64,000 bases of DNA from Paralichthys olivaceus (Eukaryota; Chordata; Actinopteri; Pleuronectiformes; Paralichthyidae), in the NCBI RefSeq assembly GCF_024713975.1, contig NC_091094.1, forward strand, positions 22,654,501-22,718,500, given 5' to 3'. Under the pieces are notes generated by a model that made no database searches, was not told the DNA's origin, and saw nothing but the letters and a program-made list of their open reading frames with translations. The position numbers and the translations under genes were made by a program. Positions 57,330 to 64,000 of this stretch are shown piece after piece (position 1 is the first letter of the stretch; each line of letters starts with the position of its first letter).

Positions 57330-60300
57330 GTAAGAGAGGGGGGGATTCTGCTCCAAGATGTCCTTCTGCTCCTGACGGTGTAGTGATGAACACAACCTGT
57401 ATTCTCCGCGTTAGCAGCTCAGGCCTGTGTTTGACTCAACGAGACAGTATTCGCTCCTGTAATTCAGATTTTATTTTACGTTTAAAAAACCGAGTTAGCA
57501 TCGTGTCAGCGATACACCTGCGACATGTTAGCTTGAATGCTCCGGTTAATGAGTCCGGTGAGTGTTTGGTCATGAGCCGGTGCTGCAGATGGAGGATGGC
57601 CGCTGTTGCAGCCTCACACGCCGGGTTTTAATGTGGGAATTTAAATACAGTCATCTCTTCCTTCGTGCTCACATTGTTTTCTCCTGTAAACACGAGCGGA
57701 TTGTTTGTGAGGCATATTCATTTAAAGAGCAGGGAACACCACAGGGCTGCCACCGCGTCTGGGTTCCATGGGCTGCGGCTGTAAACTAGTAAATATCCGT
57801 GTCATGCTTCTTCTTCTTCTTTCTGGGAACACACAACTTCTCCCTGTTGCTGCAATGTTGTGGAGCGGGTGAAGCAGGAGCATGCTGCTGCTGCTGCTGC
57901 CTGCTGGGCCCTATCGATTTCACTGCTCCTGTTTATACATACTGCTCGTTCTCATGCAGCTCTGCCAACCCTCCTATTATTAACAGATTCCTGAACAAGG
58001 ATGTCTGTCTGGCTGTGAAAAAAAAACCCCCTCATCCAAATGTGTTGTGTGGGCCGGTCAGTCCCTTCAGGGTGATTCCTTGCTAATCCACCTTTTGGTG
58101 GTATCTGGGAAACACCTCTCTGTTTTCATAGGACTTTCCTTTTTTTTTTTGCTCCCAAGCGTTTTCTGAAAGTGCTGATTGCTCCTATTTAAGGGTTCTT
58201 GTATTTACAGGGCACTTTGAATTCATGGACCATTAGGCCATTTCCAAAGAGGCTCGGTTTAGCTGCTTTATTGCAGGGGGAAGCCAGGAGACCATTCATG
58301 CTCGGTTTCATCTTGATCAGGGGGAATTCGACACATGTTGGTGTTTGTTTTCACTCCTCACTCTCTCTGTTTGCTGTTGTCTTTAAATTGGCAGCATGAC
58401 ACTCCACTCTTCTGTGAAGAGCTCCCTGTGGTTTACATGCTGCTTTTGGTGTTGAGCCTCAGTCAAACACTATAAAATTGGACCTTGATCCAGATTGGTT
58501 TAAACACAAGGGTATTCATTTTTTCCCCCACTTAGTTACATCAAGGTGACTCTGCTCCTTTTATGATGCCCTTAAGACATGGACTGACATGATTTGAGCA
58601 TCTACTTCAGTAGAAGCTGACTTAAAAAAACACTTGTGTTTAATGGGCAGGGTGTGTGCCACACGCTGACTTCTGGGTCCAGACCTCTTACCTGGACATT
58701 TGGACATGGATTTAAAACGAAAATGTGCTTTGGACTCAATCTAATGTGTCCTGGGGTTTAGTGCGGGAGCTCAGGGAATCAAGTCCCTGACTCTATGACG
58801 AGTTAAAAATACACCAGCAGTAGTGGCATGGATAAGAGACAGAACTCACCCACATTTCCTCAGCTACAAAGAACTTGAAGGGCACAAAAGAATCATATCA
58901 GGCTGTAACGCATGTATAATAATGACTGTAACTGCATGGCTGTGGCTGCACATTATAAGCAGCTCTGAACTCCCTCCAAAATCAACAAAGTGGATTACAG
59001 CCACAGTGGAACATGAAAACGAATCTGGAATAAATAGAGAAATCCCTCCAGGTGTTATGGGGCAAAGGGAAAATGTAAAGGAATAATCCCTTCAGACGTG
59101 AGAGCTGCATTCCTTTCTTTATTACTCCCCCCACCTCAGCTTAGCCGAATCCAGGTGGATAGCAATCACCAGGATTGCTTTGTTTCACCCCTGATTCTTG
59201 TGTCAAATGTGCAAAGGTGAGCGTCAAGGCCAGGGAGGAGAAATGGCGAGCCGCACGATTGGCCGGTCCGAGCTTAAGCTGACCTTAAGCTTTGTTATAA
59301 ATCAGTATTTCATGGATATAGAGGGTGCATGAAGAGATCACATTAGAGAGGGGGTGGGGGGTGGGGTCACCTGACCTTCCATAAGCTCTCGACAGTTCTT
59401 TGGTCAGATGGAGGTAGTTCAGTGGAAAATCCTCCTCATGGAATCAGCTGTAACTGATGCTGACCGATCTCTTTTTCATTTGAAACTTGCTTCTTTTTCC
59501 TTTAGACTGAAAACATTTGGGTGCTGGCATATCTATTTCTGATCCTCCCCACATCTTACCATTGTAACATTCTTGAATTTGGATCCAGAATGGCAGAGAG
59601 AACCTGCAGATAAAGGTCACTTTACTGTTCTCTTCCAAAGAACAAAGCGAGGGTCAGAGTTTAGAGGCATCAGGAAAAACCACCGGAAAGCGACATTGTG
59701 AAATGACTCGTTTCGGGACCTTTCACACTCGTTCATCTGGAGCTGTGTCGTGTTCACCCTGCTCTGGTTACCATGTGTAAGTTTACAACAGCAGCTGTGT
59801 CAACGACAACAGTCAACATGAGGGCTGCCGGCCTCACCTGTCTGTGCTGAGGTGATATTTCAGCTGCTCTCTTACATCTCAGCTGCTCTGTGCCGCCTGT
59901 CGAGAGAGACTAAACACATTGTGCATCCATTGTCATTATCAGCGGAACTGAGGCTTGTGCCTAAGGCTTTCCTGTAACATATTAAGACGCACTCAGTTTA
60001 AAGTCATGAATTTTATTTTATTGAATCAGTTATATAAACGCAGTAGACAACAGTAGCCTGTTCCTGCGACTCTTGGGCCAGATAAAAGCTGACAGCTAAA
60101 GAGAGTGAATCTCCTTTAAGAGCTACGAGCCTTCCTGTTTATCGTGGGGTAAGAAAACTGTTGCCTGTAGCAGTTTAGCTTCCCTATGAATGTTGTGATT
60201 TAATACGTATGACTTCTAAGCTGCAGAGGGAGCAGTGCACTTCCTTTTGTGGACACGGTTTGGACCTATACCTTACAGGCCTCAGTGTTTAGCCGGCCGG

Positions 60301-63300
60301 ACTTGAATATTAAACCTCTCGCTGATTTGCATTCTGTGATGCATGCTGCACAGGGACAGCTCACTCTCATTGCACAGCTCATGTTTTAATCAGCACGCCT
60401 CCCTCAGTAGAATCTTTACCCCCATCCAGAGCCGGTGCCTCATCCCCTCTACATATGCTATGTCAACATGTGTTTGATGATTGTGGTGCGTTCATATTTC
60501 TTATTCACATCTCCTCTGAGCCTTCCTTTTGATGCCGTTCTTTGTGACTCTGTTTATCTGGGTCTTCATAGTCCTGCCATCTCTCCCGCAGCCTTCTTTC
60601 TGGAATGCGATGTGTGTTGTACCTGTACCTCGGCGCACATCTGCACACCAGATGTTAAAGGAGTTAGCGCTTGACTTCAGTCAGCGAGACCACTGATCAT
60701 ATCAGGTGTGTTATTTGTTAGGCTCAGTGGTTGGAGGGCGACCTGTTGCAGCTGGTTGATTCTCATTCTTCCTTTAGCTCTTGTCATTCATGAAAGCAGA
60801 ACTTGAGGTTTTGTTAATGTGTTAGAGCTTTGTTACATATATTTGGTTTGTTTCTCTCTACTGTGATGTTTTTATTCTTCCCTTTACAGAAAGAGACATT
60901 CTTGTTAGATTGTGGCTCATATTGAGATGTCTTTCTCTTTCTCGTTGTTTTTCTTCAGCTTTTCTTTCTACAAGTGCCCCCCTTTCTGATCTAGCCATTT
61001 TTGTAATTGCTCTGATACGGTCAATATTTTGGGGCTTCCAGTGTAGACAGTGTATCTAGGCCAAGACGCTTCTGTTCGCCACACACTGTTTACAGTCCCA
61101 TGAGTCCATACAATTTTTTATAAATCACAAACAGCAAAACTCATTTATAGGTGTTTAAGGTCCAGGTTGACATGCAGGCTAATCTCTATACGGCTATCTG
61201 CATATGAATGCAGATCAATTAAAAAGCTGATGCACTTCAGTCAATGTATTCCACCTCTTAGACCCGCCACACAGACTGTCTACCTGCAGACAACCAAGTC
61301 TGCTCAAATGTGATTGCTCAAACTAGAAAAAGAAACCACATGGCTTCCAGAACCCAAATCGTACAGTAAAGTATCAGTTTGAAGTGCAGCACACACTGTT
61401 CGTGTGATCGAACAGCTAGTAACACACTGTACTTGTGCTGGCAGAAATAGAACCAAGGTTCAGCAAGTGTTACATGTAATAATGCTGCTGCTCTTTGGAG
61501 AGAAGTGTGTCAACTCTGTGATACAAGAAATCTGACATGTTGCATTTAGACGCCACTGGTGTCTGGTGCTCTGTAGAAAGGTAACAAGAAGAGGCTTGGT
61601 TGATTAACACCTTGTAAAATTAGTTTCCATGCTATGCATTTGCTAATATTAGCACCATTTCTCTACAGGTCAAAACCACAGGGTGTATTGAAGTGAACAA
61701 AATTGACTAATATCATTGTTCATTTAGAATTTAATTATTTCTTCAGTCATTACCTTTAAAATACTGTTATATCAGTTATAGCAGCAAAAATGAAGCATTT
61801 TTCCGGACCGAAGGATAAGTGTTGTAAGTTGTAAACGACAAGAAGGACATGTTTTAGTAGGTGAAAAGGAACATACCAAGTTTCTATGCAATTGTTTTTG
61901 TAACTGGACAAAGCCATTAAAGAGGTATGGCAGCCTTTTGGCTTCTGTATTGAGCTTTCCAGTGACGGTCCAGTAGAATACCAAATGTCTCTGTCTGTCT
62001 TCTTTACTGCTTCTCTCTGGGGGTTTATCACCTCTCTTCTCAACAGAGCACAGACATGACACTGCATGTCCACTCCCTGGAGAATGTCCTTCTCAGTACA
62101 TTAGATTAAGTTGAAATCTGATAATCATGGACTAAGTTTTGTTGAACAAGATTCATGTGATGAGCTTTTGTCTGAGGGCAGTCATAGATCTGCCATTTGT
62201 TTGTGTGAAAGGCTCCTACTTGTCTGTCAGTGGGAGGTCAAGCATGCTGGGGGCTTTCACACGTACAGGAGCAAACAGCAGCTTCTGGTTCAGTTCCAGG
62301 ACAGGGGCCAACGCAAACTCCATGGAAGCATTTCAAGTATGTCTTCACACAAAGTGAGCCTCATTCTTTATGATGTTTGATGGAGGAAAACACAACACTA
62401 TGTCTTACTGACCCTAAAAAGCAAAAAGCTGGTCAGTCGTGGAGGGGAGCTTTGAGACAGTGGACAGAGAAACGTTTCTTCTTTAAAAGATGTGATGCTG
62501 GCAGAAGCAGTCTTTGGACGGTAATTTTGATTCAGCCCTCGAGGCCTTCCGTCTAGATTTGTTGAACAGAGTCATTTCATGATTTACTCGACTGGCAAAG
62601 AGACAGCAAGATGCTTGTTTATGGCAGCGATTTGTGAGCAGCGTTGAGTGAGAGGCTTTTGGCAGAAAACGCTATTGCTATTTTTGGATTTCAATTCTCT
62701 ATTGGGTATCATGGAAGAGGCTTTGTTTGTAATGAAGATCCATTATGTGGAGAAAAGTGCATATAAATCATTGCTTAAATTCAGCTCTCAGCAACAGTTA
62801 TATTTCTTCCCTTCTCTTTTAGCTGACATGACCAGATATGTAGCTATAACATATAGTAATGTACCAACACTATATAAAATACATTTCATGTAAACCTTGA
62901 TGTTTACGACAGCAGCAAACAGGAAACTCCCTTGAAAGTAGGTTTTATATATTGCCCCGGTTATTTATTCCATCACTGTGTGTCTACCTCTGCTCCTCTG
63001 GCTCCCTCTTTTTCTGGAGTCGTAACTGAGCTATTGAGACATAAAATGCACACAGTTTACAGTTCTCCATATATTTTTAATGTTACTTATCCTTTCTCAT
63101 TTTACATTCTCTTTCACAAATTAATTGGTTGCTAATTTCATCTGAGAGGTAATTTTAGATAACTGCTTTTTCTGTGTTTACAATACTTTTAAATTTAATG
63201 CAAGGAGTAGAGCTGGGCAGTTGACCGAAAATGTATCAAAACCAACATTTATAACCTATAACTGATTAATCTTGCTCATGTTGGTTAATTCGGTTAATAC

Positions 63301-63583
63301 TTTCCTCAATGTGTGCATTCACCAACTGTCGGGTTTCTGTCTCTAGATTCCTGAGCTGAGCTGCACTGGATCCCCCCCGATGCTACCTGGCGTAATCAGA
63401 TCTAGGAGACACCCATGTTTATCTACTATTGACTTCTTGGAAATGCAACTACTGACTCTCCACCTAAAGTCAACACATGGCTGAAACTGCAAGGTTAGAG
63501 AGGATACAACACTTATCAATGCCTATATATATATATATATATATATTGTTGATGCATGTAAAACTTCATTTCTTTCTCATCAG
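57330..63583 (+). other. ccdc120: Presumed 6.25-kb first intron of ccdc120
   Basis: No exon, RNA gene or clear mobile element was recognised. It contains a CTG run (57881-57901), a GT-rich stretch and a (TA)n run at 63524-63546. The block 63205-63320 begins 'gagctgggcagttgaccg', probably a worn dispersed repeat. Long first introns often hold enhancers, but none can be pointed out. Confidence 0.45.
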
Positions 63584-63626
63584 GTGAGGGTGTGGTTGGG
63601 AGCGTGAGTCCTCAGAATTACATCAC

Positions 63627-63675
63627 ATGGAGGTCAAAGGACAACTGATCACATCAATGGGTCTGGGGGCTCCTG
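63627..63675 (+). CDS. ccdc120: Coiled-coil domain-containing protein 120, first coding exon (partial)
   Basis: The exon runs 63584-63675 (acceptor TCATCAG, donor G|GTGAGT), with the ATG at 63627. It codes MEVKGQLITSMGLGAPG, whose start matches my memory of human CCDC120 (MEVKGQLISS). In mammals the protein binds centriolar and cytohesin partners and bears coiled coils, but those parts lie beyond the window. Its place after mbd1 fits fish synteny. Only 16 codons and one base are visible. The identification rests on a short match plus position. Confidence 0.75.
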
Positions 63676-64000
63676 GTGAGTGAAAAGAAGCGCACCTTCG
63701 TGTCTGGACAAGCCTGAAGTGGTCTGGCAAACCTATCAGATTGTGTTTTTTCTGACAGTTCAACAGAAGGAACATGTTTTCCTCAAGGGAACAGCCAGCT
63801 GAAAAAACAGCTGTTATGTGTGAAGGCCTTTTGTTCACTCACTGTCACCACAGCTGTCAGATAATGTTTTCAGAGCTCTGAATTACTGGGAACAGACATC
63901 GTATTGTTTGAGACAGGCATAATAAGACTGTTTTAGTCTATAGAGTTTCTTAGTTTGATTCCTTGAAGGCTCAATTTCAGTCATTTGGACCAAAAATATT
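63676..64000 (+). other. ccdc120: Start of ccdc120 intron 2
   Basis: Intronic sequence after the first coding exon. No further exon was seen before the window ends. Confidence 0.5.

Overview
The window is nuclear DNA of a ray-finned (teleost, probably percomorph-like) fish. Split vertebrate genes with GT-AG introns, dense fish-type dispersed repeats, and the gene order sws2 opsin - lws opsin - gnl3l - tfe3 - mdfic2 - cxxc1 - mbd1 - ccdc120 all point to the conserved fish cone-opsin neighbourhood. Exon joins were deduced by eye from splice sites and reading phase. Every join in the complete genes keeps frame, and no host gene shows a disabling change.

Left third (1-13.9 kb): a cone-opsin pair on the plus strand. 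A five-exon blue-sensitive SWS2 opsin (352 aa) is followed by a six-exon long-wave LWS opsin (357 aa). The interval between them holds a hairpin on the minus strand that I recognise as mir-726, a worn interspersed repeat, a 41-bp-armed inverted repeat and an antisense LINE fragment. TATA boxes and CRX-type TAATCC sites lie before LWS.

Middle (15.4-31.3 kb): a CTCF-like motif separates the opsins from broadly used genes. gnl3l (567 aa circularly permuted nucleolar GTPase, 15 exons) is followed by tfe3 (454 aa MiT-family bHLH-zip factor, 8 coding exons). mdfic2 (215 aa I-mfa protein, 3 exons) lies on the minus strand, tail to tail with tfe3.

Right half (32.3-64 kb): two neighbouring genes that read CpG state. 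cxxc1 (570 aa, PHD + CXXC; 14 exons) is the SET1-complex reader of unmethylated CpG. mbd1 (821 aa, MBD + CXXC; 16 coding exons) is the methyl-CpG reader, and here it carries a long acidic N-terminal extension. An intron of mbd1 holds a broken antisense DIRS-type element ending about 25 bp before an exon, and its 3' flank holds a complete small hAT element with an 8-bp target duplication. The window closes with the 5' part of ccdc120: an untranslated exon, a 6.25-kb intron and the first coding exon beginning MEVKGQL.

No wholly new system is evident. The most useful observations are the antisense mir-726 hairpin inside the opsin array, the LWS five-site state (A-H-Y-T-A), the CTCF-like boundary, the N-terminally extended Mbd1, the 21-nt microexon, and an upstream ORF that would overlap the ccdc120 start.
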